NCBI RefSeq assembly: GCF_011634895.1
Contig: NZ_SIRR01000003.1
Span: forward strand, 372,001-436,000
Direction: 5' to 3'
DNA length: 64,000 nucleotides
From: Rheinheimera pleomorphica
GTDB taxonomy: Bacteria > Pseudomonadota > Gammaproteobacteria > Enterobacterales > Alteromonadaceae
Position numbers and translations under genes: made by a program. The notes below the pieces were generated by a model, which did not search any database, was not told the origin of the DNA, and saw only the letters and a list, made by a program, of their open reading frames with translations. Shown piece after piece: positions 36,552 through 44,627 of this stretch. The first letter of the stretch is position 1. The number at the start of each line of letters is the position of its first letter.

Positions 36552-36959
36552 CTACCCCAACCACCAAATCTGAGCTTTAGGTTGTTCATTGATAGTTACT
36601 GCTGTGCCTTCATCTAACACAGCACCGTCAGCAAAACGTGGGAAGTTTACGTTATTCACAAACAAGTCGAAATGATTGTCTCCGCACTGCGGACAAGATG
36701 GTTGAGACTTAAGAAAGCGTTGAATATTTTGTTGATAGTTCGCAGTGTACTGCGGTCCGGAATCAGCAATTTGTCTGGGCTTCGTTGCAGCTAAAATTGG
36801 GTTAGTTAGCGGATTTTGCCAGATAATAGTCTGGCAATTGGCGCATTGCGCCCCAACAGCATAGACATCTTCCCAGAGAAAGTAGCTTAAGCCATGCTCT
36901 TCCTGTCCTCTGACATATGCCGGAATTACTCCAATTGAATCTGCACTAATTTTTTTCAA
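36552..36959 (-). CDS. Hypothetical CxxC-containing protein (probable zinc-binding)
   Basis: A 135-residue protein with two knuckles, CANCQTI (near residue 39) and CPQCGDN (near residue 89), and a Trp-rich end (AQIWWLG). The start appears to be TTG 36959, preceded by AGGCGGG. It is the gene immediately after the ADP-ribosylglycohydrolase, 13 bases downstream of its stop. No recognised family. Confidence 0.55.
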   Translation of the reverse strand: MKKISADSIGVIPAYVRGQEEHGLSYFLWEDVYAVGAQCANCQTIIWQNPLTNPILAATKPRQIADSGPQYTANYQQNIQRFLKSQPSCPQCGDNHFDLFVNNVNFPRFADGAVLDEGTAVTINEQPKAQIWWLG

Positions 36960-36972
36960 AGTAGCCCGCCTG

Positions 36973-37833
36973 TCAAATTACTTCCTTTACCACCAAACGG
37001 TTTACCTTGGCTAATAATTTTTTATCCAATTCTGCCAGATAAGACAGTCCATACTTAGGCTCATTCAGATTGTGTTTCAGCTGTTCGGGTAGGTTTTTTC
37101 TATAGCTGGTAAAACAGCTGGCAATACCCACGGCGATCGCTGCCACACTGTCGGTATCGCCCGACAGCGCCACACAGCTCTGCAATAAATCAGCCAGGTT
37201 GTCATGGCGTAACAAACAACTTAATGCGGCACTTACGGTATCAAAAGCTTCTACCGTTACCGCTTGTTGCCAGTTGTAATTCCAGTCAGCAAAACCTTCG
37301 CTTTGCAAAAATGCGGGCAGCTGCGATAGCTCGCCCAGTTGGTACAAACCATAATGCGCTGCCAGCGCGACGGCACAGCTACTGGCTATGCCAACAGGGG
37401 TGTTATGAGTAATAGCAGCTTGTTGTTTGGCACAGGCTAACAGCTGCTGCTTATTGGCAATTATACCCAGCGGTACAGCACGCATAGCCGCACCGTTGCG
37501 GCTACTAAGAGCGCGCAGCGTAGTGAGTAACTGCTGGCCATTTTCAACTTGTTGCAATACGGCATAAAACCCTTTTGAGTACCCCTGACGAGGGTCTCGT
37601 TTGAAACATTTTACGAACTGATCGGCAATGTTTAGTGCAGTCCAGTCTGCATCGGCTATTAACAACTCGGCCAGTGCCATACTCATTTGAGTGTCATCGG
37701 TATAGTTGCCAAGCATGCCGTATAGCTGATGTGGAATATAGTGGCTAAGGTCATTGTGCCGGGCAATCAGCTCTGGGGCGGCAAACTCGAATCCGGCACC
37801 GTAGGCATCGGCTATGGCAATTTCATACAGCAT
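36973..37833 (-). CDS. ADP-ribosylglycohydrolase (DraG/ARH family)
   Basis: A 286-residue, all-helical hydrolase that would remove ADP-ribose from modified targets using two Mg ions. The metal-binding signatures are YTDDTQMSMAL (about residues 44-54) and SGDTDSVAAIAVG near residue 225. The N-terminus IADAYGAGFEF matches the GDALG-type start of the family. It sits within a run of small unknown genes near a lipase effector. ARH-like proteins act as immunity to ADP-ribosylating effectors in the Tre1/Tri1 system, so an orphan immunity role is attractive. No ADP-ribosyltransferase toxin is in the window. Confidence 0.88.
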   Translation of the reverse strand: MLYEIAIADAYGAGFEFAAPELIARHNDLSHYIPHQLYGMLGNYTDDTQMSMALAELLIADADWTALNIADQFVKCFKRDPRQGYSKGFYAVLQQVENGQQLLTTLRALSSRNGAAMRAVPLGIIANKQQLLACAKQQAAITHNTPVGIASSCAVALAAHYGLYQLGELSQLPAFLQSEGFADWNYNWQQAVTVEAFDTVSAALSCLLRHDNLADLLQSCVALSGDTDSVAAIAVGIASCFTSYRKNLPEQLKHNLNEPKYGLSYLAELDKKLLAKVNRLVVKEVI

Positions 37834-37877
37834 AAGGGATCTCTTTCAGGCTGTTTCAGGTAGTTTTGTTCCGGGTA

Positions 37878-38150
37878 TTAAATAACGTCAGAAATTTCGG
37901 AGAAAAATTTCTCTAACCAAAGCTGTAGGTCCTCGTCAGAATCGAAATCCTCTTCAGTTAACTCTTCATACTCATTAGTTGAAATGAGCTTATAGTCGAT
38001 AGCTTCACGCAGTTGCGTTTTAAATAGCTCTACGTCATAGGGGAATCCTTTCCCTGTAATGATGGCCTCCCTTATTAAGTTGGGATCGTAGCATTCGACA
38101 TGGCAGTATTTTTTCAATATCGTTTTTAACGGTTCTTTGATTTTGCTCAC
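37878..38150 (-). CDS. Small acidic protein, putative immunity protein
   Basis: A 90-residue, strongly acidic protein (EEDFDSDEDLQLWLEKFF near the C-terminus), cytoplasmic, starting at GTG 38150 next to AGGA. Size, charge and position between a lipase/ankyrin pair and an ADP-ribosylglycohydrolase fit a polymorphic-toxin immunity protein. No family was recognised. The 139 bases upstream (38151-38289) hold no gene. Confidence 0.5.
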   Translation of the reverse strand: MSKIKEPLKTILKKYCHVECYDPNLIREAIITGKGFPYDVELFKTQLREAIDYKLISTNEYEELTEEDFDSDEDLQLWLEKFFSEISDVI

Positions 38151-38289
38151 TCCTATCTCTTAAGTTTTTGTTAGCGTCATATCAGCGCTTGATGTTGCAC
38201 CAGCCTCAAAAACTTGTTGAAATGCAAAAAAATCATTGATTTAAAACCAATAAAAAAGCTTAAGCATCAACCGCAGCAAATTAACTCCG

Positions 38290-39111
38290 TTATTGATTAT
38301 GCTGTGCCCGGATTTCTTTTGGTGTTGGAGGTGGGAAGCTTATTCCTTTGTCTTCCAGCATTTTTTTTGCTGTGTGTACTTCTGTACTTAGATTATAGTT
38401 AGGATTCCTGCGATTAATATCAAACAATGTTTCAATAGCGTGAGCCAATGTAACACCTCCTTTGTTAGGGATGTTGTATTCAATACCTAGCTCAAGCATT
38501 TTGATAACAAAGTCGTATTTCAGTAAAGAAGCTGCATATAGTGCAGCATTACGTTTTGAGTTATCTGTAGCATTAATATCAACACCATATTCCAACAGTA
38601 GGTTGAATTGCTGCCAGTTATCATGGCCTATGGTGCCAAAGATAGCGGGTTGGCCAGTAGATTCGTCTCGGGAGTCCGGGCTGGCACCGTATTTTAGTAA
38701 TAAGCTAAATAGCTTGTTGTCACCATCGCCGGCAATAATCGCCAACGGTTGGGCGGGCTTTGGCCCGTCACGGTTTATGCTGACCATGGCAGGGAAATTA
38801 GCATCAGCCCCTAACTGCAGGGCCAACTCAACGGCATCAGTGTCTTTTTGCATAATTAACCAAAGCAGTGGGGTAATACCTTCATCGCCACGGATATTGA
38901 AGTCGATACCCTGCGCTAACATGGACTTAGCGCTGGCAGTATCCTGCCGTTGAATGGCATGTAGCAGCTCAACCATTTTAGTATCAAAAAATAACTCGGC
39001 TTTCATATTCTTTCCTTCTGAATTGCAGCTGCTAAGCAGGCCAACAAGCATAATAATTAAAACTGGCACCAGTTTTATTGCCGTAAAAATGGGTGTTTTT
39101 ATTCTAGCCAT
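38290..39111 (-). CDS. Ankyrin-repeat lipoprotein, putative immunity protein of the lipase effector
   Basis: A 273-residue protein with a lipoprotein signal (lipobox LSSC, Cys29) followed by about five ankyrin repeats (DEGITPLLWLIMQKDTDAVE, then LLLKYGASPDSRDE and LLLEYGVDINATDN). The start overlaps the lipase stop by eight bases, so the two are translationally coupled. A periplasm-facing solenoid next to a lipase is the usual arrangement for neutralising a phospholipase that attacks from the periplasm. That pairing is inference from order and location. Confidence 0.8.
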   Translation of the reverse strand: MARIKTPIFTAIKLVPVLIIMLVGLLSSCNSEGKNMKAELFFDTKMVELLHAIQRQDTASAKSMLAQGIDFNIRGDEGITPLLWLIMQKDTDAVELALQLGADANFPAMVSINRDGPKPAQPLAIIAGDGDNKLFSLLLKYGASPDSRDESTGQPAIFGTIGHDNWQQFNLLLEYGVDINATDNSKRNAALYAASLLKYDFVIKMLELGIEYNIPNKGGVTLAHAIETLFDINRRNPNYNLSTEVHTAKKMLEDKGISFPPPTPKEIRAQHNQ

Positions 39112-40522
39112 TGTAAGCCTTTGAAAAACCTGACAGTGTTTCGATATCTTCAGCCTTTTGCGCTTCTATGCCGTCAATCACCTGATCCATGCCATGTTTT
39201 GCTATCGGGTTGCCACCTTTAACGCTGGGCAAATCTAGCATAGTGCCAGCGGCTTTGGGTAAAGCATTAAAGGCAGTAATGCCTATAGCCGCCAGCAGGC
39301 CAACAATGGGGCCGCCGATAGCGGCAGCGGCGCCGGCAAGTACGGCTTTAGTGCCCAGGCTTTGCGCCATAGTTAATACTTCACCTTTAACGGCCTGGGT
39401 GGTAATCAGCTTAGAAGCATCGGCAATAGATAACCCATTCTGGCGGCCAGCAGTTTTTGGATGTAAGCCTGCAGAATTAAAGGTATAACCTGGCTGACCG
39501 GTTACGGCTACGCCTGACGATGCCAGGCCACCGCCAAGCGAATGGCCGACAATGGTAAAATCATTTCCAAGAATTTGCAGGGTACTTGATGCTAAATCCA
39601 TTGCCTGATTATATTGTGCTGTTTCCAACCCACTACCTTGCTTAAGGTTCGTTAACCAGTCCTGCTTGCCCGTTACCGCGTTATTGGTGCCGCGATACGT
39701 TAGCATGGTTTCACCATTGATCTCTGACTTAAATAACGCTGCGCCAAAGCCAGATTGTTGATTAGTGAAGTGCTCTTGATTAAGGCCTATGTCTTCAGGG
39801 TTGATTATTTGCAGCCCTGGCGGCGCTTCTGGTAATACATCTAATGCACCACGGTTAAACTCATCTACTTTGTACACATACTGTGCTGCTTCTGCCCGCA
39901 GAATATTGTCGTTATTAAAATTGAGCCGTTCATGCGCTTGCTGTACTTCAGATATGCCTGCCGTGTTACTCAGCAGTGTCTGGCGCTCCTGATAACGTAG
40001 CTGACGTAGTTTAACCTTGTCCAGAACAGCCTCAGGCACGACCGTGGATTGGTGGCTGGCTATAGCTGATGCTGCAGTTACTTCTGGCACCATACCACCG
40101 CCTTTCGGTTTGGCGGCTTTAGCTGCCGGCGCCGGGCCTGCACCGCTGCTGCTGGTGGGCGCTAGGCCGCCTTCGCCTATGCCATTGCCTTCTGGTGGCG
40201 CGCCCCAGCCTTCGGAAAGTTGCCAAATACGCATTTCATCAGCAGCGAAGATTTCAAGCAGCGCATCACGCAACTGAAAATCATTAAACTTCGATAAATC
40301 AAAAGCCCAGGGCTTGGCGTGCTGATACATGTCTGCCCAGATTTTGCGTAAATTCCAATGCGGTTCCAGATCGTGCAAAAAATAACCGCCAAAAACCTTG
40401 TCTTTAACCTCTGTGACGTGATCCTCACCTAAATCGGCATAGGCAAATAAACAAGTACTGCACAGATAGGTTTTACCCCATTTATCTTCCAGTATTACGC
40501 CATCGTATTGCCGGTCTTGCAT
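39104..40522 (-). CDS. Class-3-type lipase, putative secreted antibacterial phospholipase effector
   Basis: A 472-residue protein from ATG 40522 (AAGGTGG upstream). The N-terminal domain (about 1-105) is unclassified and has CSTC and WQLSEGWGAPPEG; a Gly/Ala/Pro linker (about 106-150) follows. The lipase domain has TYRGTNNAVTGKQDWLTNL and nucleophile S328 in GHSLGGGLASS. A C-terminal hydrophobic Ala/Gly helix (AVLAGAAAAIGGPIVGLLAA) could insert into membranes. No signal peptide, which suits delivery by a type VI or similar machine. No VgrG, PAAR or Hcp is nearby. First gene of the accessory run. Confidence 0.75.
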   Translation of the reverse strand: MQDRQYDGVILEDKWGKTYLCSTCLFAYADLGEDHVTEVKDKVFGGYFLHDLEPHWNLRKIWADMYQHAKPWAFDLSKFNDFQLRDALLEIFAADEMRIWQLSEGWGAPPEGNGIGEGGLAPTSSSGAGPAPAAKAAKPKGGGMVPEVTAASAIASHQSTVVPEAVLDKVKLRQLRYQERQTLLSNTAGISEVQQAHERLNFNNDNILRAEAAQYVYKVDEFNRGALDVLPEAPPGLQIINPEDIGLNQEHFTNQQSGFGAALFKSEINGETMLTYRGTNNAVTGKQDWLTNLKQGSGLETAQYNQAMDLASSTLQILGNDFTIVGHSLGGGLASSGVAVTGQPGYTFNSAGLHPKTAGRQNGLSIADASKLITTQAVKGEVLTMAQSLGTKAVLAGAAAAIGGPIVGLLAAIGITAFNALPKAAGTMLDLPSVKGGNPIAKHGMDQVIDGIEAQKAEDIETLSGFSKAYNG

Positions 40523-40794
40523 CCTGCCACCTTGTTTATAAAAAGCGCTTTTTCTAAACAACAATTTTACAATTTACGCATTTTTACAACCTGACTAGTG
40601 AAAGTCAAACGCTGTTTTGTCTGCGGTGTGATTTTGCCGTACCAGCTAATAAAGGCAGTGGGCTTGCCACTGTACTGCTTTGGTTTAAACTTTGGTTGAT
40701 CTGTACTGCTTTTTTTGTCTGGCTACTGTGTCTAGTTTCTACTGGCCTGCGGCGCTATTGTCTGGCTGATAGCAAACAGCAGTGGAGAGTGCAG

Positions 40795-41406
40795 ATGGAA
40801 TTATTTTGGGCTTTGGTATTTTTTGCCTTTGCCACCAGCATTACGCCGGGGCCGAACAATATTATGATTATGTCGTCGGGGTTAAACTACGGCGTGCAAA
40901 AAAGCCTGGCGCACTTGGCCGGTATTCAGCTGGGCTTTTTGCTGATGCTGCTGGCAGTGGGGTTGGGCGCCGGGTTGTTGTTACAGCAGCCGTTGCTGCA
41001 CCAGCTGATTAAAGTGGCGGGTTCAGGGTATTTGCTCTATCTGGCCTGGAAGATTGCCAGCGCTGAGCCAGAGCAGATAGCAACCGGTAACAGCAAGCCG
41101 CTAAGCTTTATGCAGGCGCTGCTGTTTCAGTGGGTAAATGCCAAGGCCTGGGTAATGATTACCGGCGCTATCGCCGCTTTTACCAGCCTGCACGGTGTGT
41201 ACTGGCAACAGCTGGCACTGATTGCGCTGGTGTTTTTACTGATTGGCTTGCCCTGCACCGGAAGCTGGTTGTTGTTTGGCGCGGCATTAAAACGCCTGCT
41301 GGCGGCGCCACAGCAGCGGCGGCTGTTTAACCGGCTAATGGGCGCTTTGCTGGCCTTGTCGGTACTGCCATCATTGTGGCAGGCACTAAAGAGCTTTCTA
41401 CGTTAA
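40795..41406 (+). CDS. LysE/RhtB family amino-acid exporter
   Basis: A 203-residue inner-membrane protein with six helices. The N-terminus has the family signature SITPGPNNIMIMSSGLNYG, followed by SLAHLAGIQLGF. ATG 40795 is chosen (GGAG upstream) because the longer frame from 40696 adds an unrelated stretch. Members export amino acids or homoserine-like compounds; the substrate here is unknown. The gene is followed by a MocR regulator 17 bases later, which may control it. Nothing but upstream sequence lies in 40523-40794. Confidence 0.88.
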   Translation: MELFWALVFFAFATSITPGPNNIMIMSSGLNYGVQKSLAHLAGIQLGFLLMLLAVGLGAGLLLQQPLLHQLIKVAGSGYLLYLAWKIASAEPEQIATGNSKPLSFMQALLFQWVNAKAWVMITGAIAAFTSLHGVYWQQLALIALVFLLIGLPCTGSWLLFGAALKRLLAAPQQRRLFNRLMGALLALSVLPSLWQALKSFLR

Positions 41407-41423
41407 CTGACCACCGGAGACAC

Positions 41424-42860
41424 ATGCGCTTTTTATATCAGCAACTGGCTCAGCAGCTGCAACAGCAAATAGAGCAGGGCCAGTATCGCTGCGGCGAGCG
41501 GCTGCCCGGTGTACGTGAGCTGGCAAAAAGACGCAAGCTTAGCGTGGCGACAGTTTTGGCCAGCTACCGTCAGTTGGAAGCTGACGGTTATCTGAGTGCC
41601 ACTAGCCGCAGTGGCTATTTTGTTAAAGCGCGCTACCAACCGCCACCACTAAGCAATATCCCTTTGCCGCAGGCTATGCCCAGCATAGTCAGCAGCCAGC
41701 AGATGGCGTTAACCTTATCCAAAGCTGCCGCCGATAGCCGCTATATGGCGCTGGGTGCGGCAGTGCCGGCACCGGCTTTTTTACCGCTGCATGCGCTGCA
41801 AAAAGCGCTGCAACACACCGTGAAAACTGAGCCTGCGCGCTTGCTACGTTACGAAGCCAGTAGTGGTGCTATCGAATTGCGCCAACAAATTGCCCGGCGT
41901 ATGGCGCTGCACGGTGCTGTGGTATCGCCTGAGCAGGTGATTATTACCAATGGTTGTCAGGAAGCGTTGATGCTAAGCCTGAAAGCGGTGACACAGCCCG
42001 GCGATGTGGTGGCGATAGAGTCGCCGGCTTTTTATGGCTTACTGCAGGCATTGGAAGCGGCCGGGCTAAAGGCATTGGCTTTGCCATGCGATCCCCGGCT
42101 GGGCCTGTTACCCGCGGTGCTTCAGCAAGCGCTGGCGCAATGGCCGGTAAAGGCCTGTGTGTTAATTGCCAACTACAGTAACCCTTTGGGCAGCCTGATG
42201 CCCGATAGCCATAAAAAGCAGATTGCATCTATGTTAAGTGCGCGTGCTATACCGCTGATTGAAGATGATACTTACGGCGATCTAGGCTTTAGCGGCGACA
42301 GGCCAGCCAGTTGTCTGGCACTGGCGCCTGATGCCGATATTTTTTACTGCAGCACGTTTTCCAAAACCTTGTCGCCGGATCTACGCCTCGGTTGGGTCAT
42401 AGCGCCAAAACATAGGGCGAGGCTGGAGTACCTGAAGTTTATCAGCAATATCAGCACAGCGGCGCTGCCGCAGTTGGCAGTGGCGAAGCTGCTGAAAAAT
42501 GGCCAGTATCAGCGTCACCTGCAGCAGGTTCGCGGGCAATACCAGCTGGCACTAGCCGCGATCAGTAACCAGGTCGGCCGGTTATTTCCGCCCGGTACCC
42601 GGGTTAGCCAGCCGCAGGGCGGTTTTGTGCTGTGGCTTGAGCTGCCGCCGCCAATTGATGCAAACCTGCTGGCACAGCAGGCGCTGGCGCAACATATCAG
42701 CATAGCGCCGGGGACAATATTCTCGCCCGCGGCGCCGGGTGCAGCTTCTGTCTTTGGCAACTTTATCCGGCTTAACTGCGCGGTCGTGCAGGACGCCAGG
42801 TTGCAAAGGGCGCTGCAAACGCTGGCACAACTCTGCCAGCAGCAGCTAGCTGCGACCTAG
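41424..42860 (+). CDS. MocR-type regulator (GntR HTH fused to PLP aminotransferase domain)
   Basis: A 478-residue protein from ATG 41424. The N-terminal winged helix (QYRCGERLPGVRELAKRRKL, then ATVLASYRQLEADGYLSA) is joined to a fold-type-I aminotransferase domain with the PLP lysine K314 in STFSKTLSPDLRLGW. MocR proteins use PLP or its adducts as effectors. Its neighbour LysE exporter is the likely target (inference). The stop codon overlaps the stop of convergent pntB at a CTAG, so there is no terminator between them. Confidence 0.93.
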   Translation: MRFLYQQLAQQLQQQIEQGQYRCGERLPGVRELAKRRKLSVATVLASYRQLEADGYLSATSRSGYFVKARYQPPPLSNIPLPQAMPSIVSSQQMALTLSKAAADSRYMALGAAVPAPAFLPLHALQKALQHTVKTEPARLLRYEASSGAIELRQQIARRMALHGAVVSPEQVIITNGCQEALMLSLKAVTQPGDVVAIESPAFYGLLQALEAAGLKALALPCDPRLGLLPAVLQQALAQWPVKACVLIANYSNPLGSLMPDSHKKQIASMLSARAIPLIEDDTYGDLGFSGDRPASCLALAPDADIFYCSTFSKTLSPDLRLGWVIAPKHRARLEYLKFISNISTAALPQLAVAKLLKNGQYQRHLQQVRGQYQLALAAISNQVGRLFPPGTRVSQPQGGFVLWLELPPPIDANLLAQQALAQHISIAPGTIFSPAAPGAASVFGNFIRLNCAVVQDARLQRALQTLAQLCQQQLAAT

Positions 42861-44275
42861 TGGCCGCCGCCGAGTGATTTAATGGCCTGGATCATATTGA
42901 CCATCACCTTTTGCGCATCGCCATAGACCATTTGAGTATTGTCGGCGTAAAACAGCGCATTTTCTACGCCGGAATAGCCTTTGCCCTGGCCGCGTTTTAC
43001 CACATACACCTGTTTGGCCATATCGACATTCAGTACCGGCATGCCGTAAATCGGCGAGCTTTTGTTGGTGCGAGCCGCCGGGTTTACTGTGTCGTTGGCA
43101 CCAATAACGATGGCGACATCGGCTTCTTTAAACTCGTCGTTAATATCTTCCATATCAAAGATAATGTCGTACGGCACACCAGCTTCAGCCAGCAGCACGT
43201 TCATATGGCCCGGCATGCGGCCGGCCACCGGATGAATGGCAAATTTCACCTCGACGTCAGCATCCTGCAGCAGCTTTACCAGCTCAAACAATTTGTGTTG
43301 CGCCTGCGCCACCGCTAAGCCATAACCGGGCGCTATGATGACTTTAGACGCGTAGCGCATATTAATACCGGCATCGCCGGCATCAATCGGTTTTTGGCTA
43401 CCGGCGATTTCGCCTTCGGCCTCATCACTGGCCGCGCCAAAGTTAGAAAACAGCACATTTGCGACCGAGCGGTTCATCGCTTTAGCCATCAGTAAGGTGA
43501 GCAAGGAGCCGGCCGAGCCAACCACCATACCGGCAATCATCAGGGCCGGGTTATTCAGCACATAGCCTTCAAAGCCGACGGCTAAGCCGGTAAAGGCGTT
43601 ATACAGGGAAATCACTACCGGCATATCGGCACCGCCGATTGGCATCGTCATCATTACGCCATAAATTAGCGCCAGCGCAAAAAATACGGCGAACAGCGGC
43701 CAGGCGACTGCGCCGCCGTGCCAGATAATATAGCCGCCAATGGCCAATAGGATTAACAGCAAACTGCCGTTTACCAGCTGTAATGCACTAAAGCGCAGGG
43801 TACCGTTAATGCGGCCGTCTAGTTTGGCCCAGGCAATTAGCGAGCCGGATAGCGCTATAGCGCCAATTAAACCGCCCAGTACTGCCAGGCTCAGCGACAC
43901 CGTGCCGTGGGTTTTATAGCCAATCAGCTCGATAGCGGCAATGGCTGCCGCCGCGCCGCCGCCCATGCCGTTATACAGCGCCACCATTTGCGGCATTTCG
44001 GTCATCGCCACTTTTTTGCCGCTGCGCCAGGCCCAGCCTAAGCCCAGTGCCAGTGCAATAAGGGCTAAAGCGATATTGGTATTAAGGTGCGGTTTGGCCG
44101 CGTCGTTGACATCCAGCGTATAGAAAAAGCTGGCCAGTACTGCCAGCAGCATGCCCCAGCCAGCCACGACAATGCCGGAGCGGGCGCTAAGCGGTGATGA
44201 CATGCGTTTTAAACCATAAATAAACAAAAAGGCAGCCACAAAGTAGCTACTGTCGATAAGCAGGGCAGCATTCAT
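42857..44275 (-). CDS. pntB: NAD(P) transhydrogenase subunit beta
   Basis: Carries membrane helices of the proton-translocating domain II and the NADP(H)-binding domain III. The 472-residue protein ends with domain III motifs APGYGLAVAQAQH, HPVAGRMPGHMN and VIGANDTVNPAA. With the two alpha parts it couples proton influx to reduction of NADP+ by NADH. It follows pntA2 by three bases. The 3' end overlaps the mocR-like gene on the other strand. Confidence 0.97.
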   Translation of the reverse strand: MNAALLIDSSYFVAAFLFIYGLKRMSSPLSARSGIVVAGWGMLLAVLASFFYTLDVNDAAKPHLNTNIALALIALALGLGWAWRSGKKVAMTEMPQMVALYNGMGGGAAAAIAAIELIGYKTHGTVSLSLAVLGGLIGAIALSGSLIAWAKLDGRINGTLRFSALQLVNGSLLLILLAIGGYIIWHGGAVAWPLFAVFFALALIYGVMMTMPIGGADMPVVISLYNAFTGLAVGFEGYVLNNPALMIAGMVVGSAGSLLTLLMAKAMNRSVANVLFSNFGAASDEAEGEIAGSQKPIDAGDAGINMRYASKVIIAPGYGLAVAQAQHKLFELVKLLQDADVEVKFAIHPVAGRMPGHMNVLLAEAGVPYDIIFDMEDINDEFKEADVAIVIGANDTVNPAARTNKSSPIYGMPVLNVDMAKQVYVVKRGQGKGYSGVENALFYADNTQMVYGDAQKVMVNMIQAIKSLGGGH

Positions 44276-44278
44276 GCG

Positions 44279-44593
44279 TTACTCCTTACCGGGTTCGTTA
44301 GAGGGCTTAAACATTTGCAGCATGCGCTCGGTGACGACATAGCCGCCAGCAGCATTGCCGGCACCCAGCAATACGCCAATAAAACCGATTATCTGCTCTG
44401 GCAGTGAGCTGGCGTTAATAAGTGCCCATAGCGCACCCACCACGACGATGCCGTGGATAAAGTTAGAGCCGGACATCAGTGGCGTGTGCAAGATGGCCGG
44501 TACCCGGCCGATAATTTCAAAACCGGTAAAGGCGGCCAGCATAAAAATATACAGCGCGACAAAGCCGGTTAAGATGGTAGTGGTGTAGTCCAT
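44279..44593 (-). CDS. NAD(P) transhydrogenase subunit alpha, part 2 (membrane segment)
   Basis: A 104-residue protein with three membrane helices, equivalent to the C-terminal membrane part of E. coli PntA. ATG 44593 follows GGGGAGAG. Together with the upstream soluble subunit it forms a split alpha subunit, as in Rhodospirillum rubrum (PntAB). The segment LLGAGNAAGGYVVTERML is typical. The helices complete domain II with PntB. Confidence 0.94.
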   Translation of the reverse strand: MDYTTTILTGFVALYIFMLAAFTGFEIIGRVPAILHTPLMSGSNFIHGIVVVGALWALINASSLPEQIIGFIGVLLGAGNAAGGYVVTERMLQMFKPSNEPGKE

Positions 44594-44627
44594 AACTCTC
44601 CCCAATAAGTAATGTAATAACCTTGTA

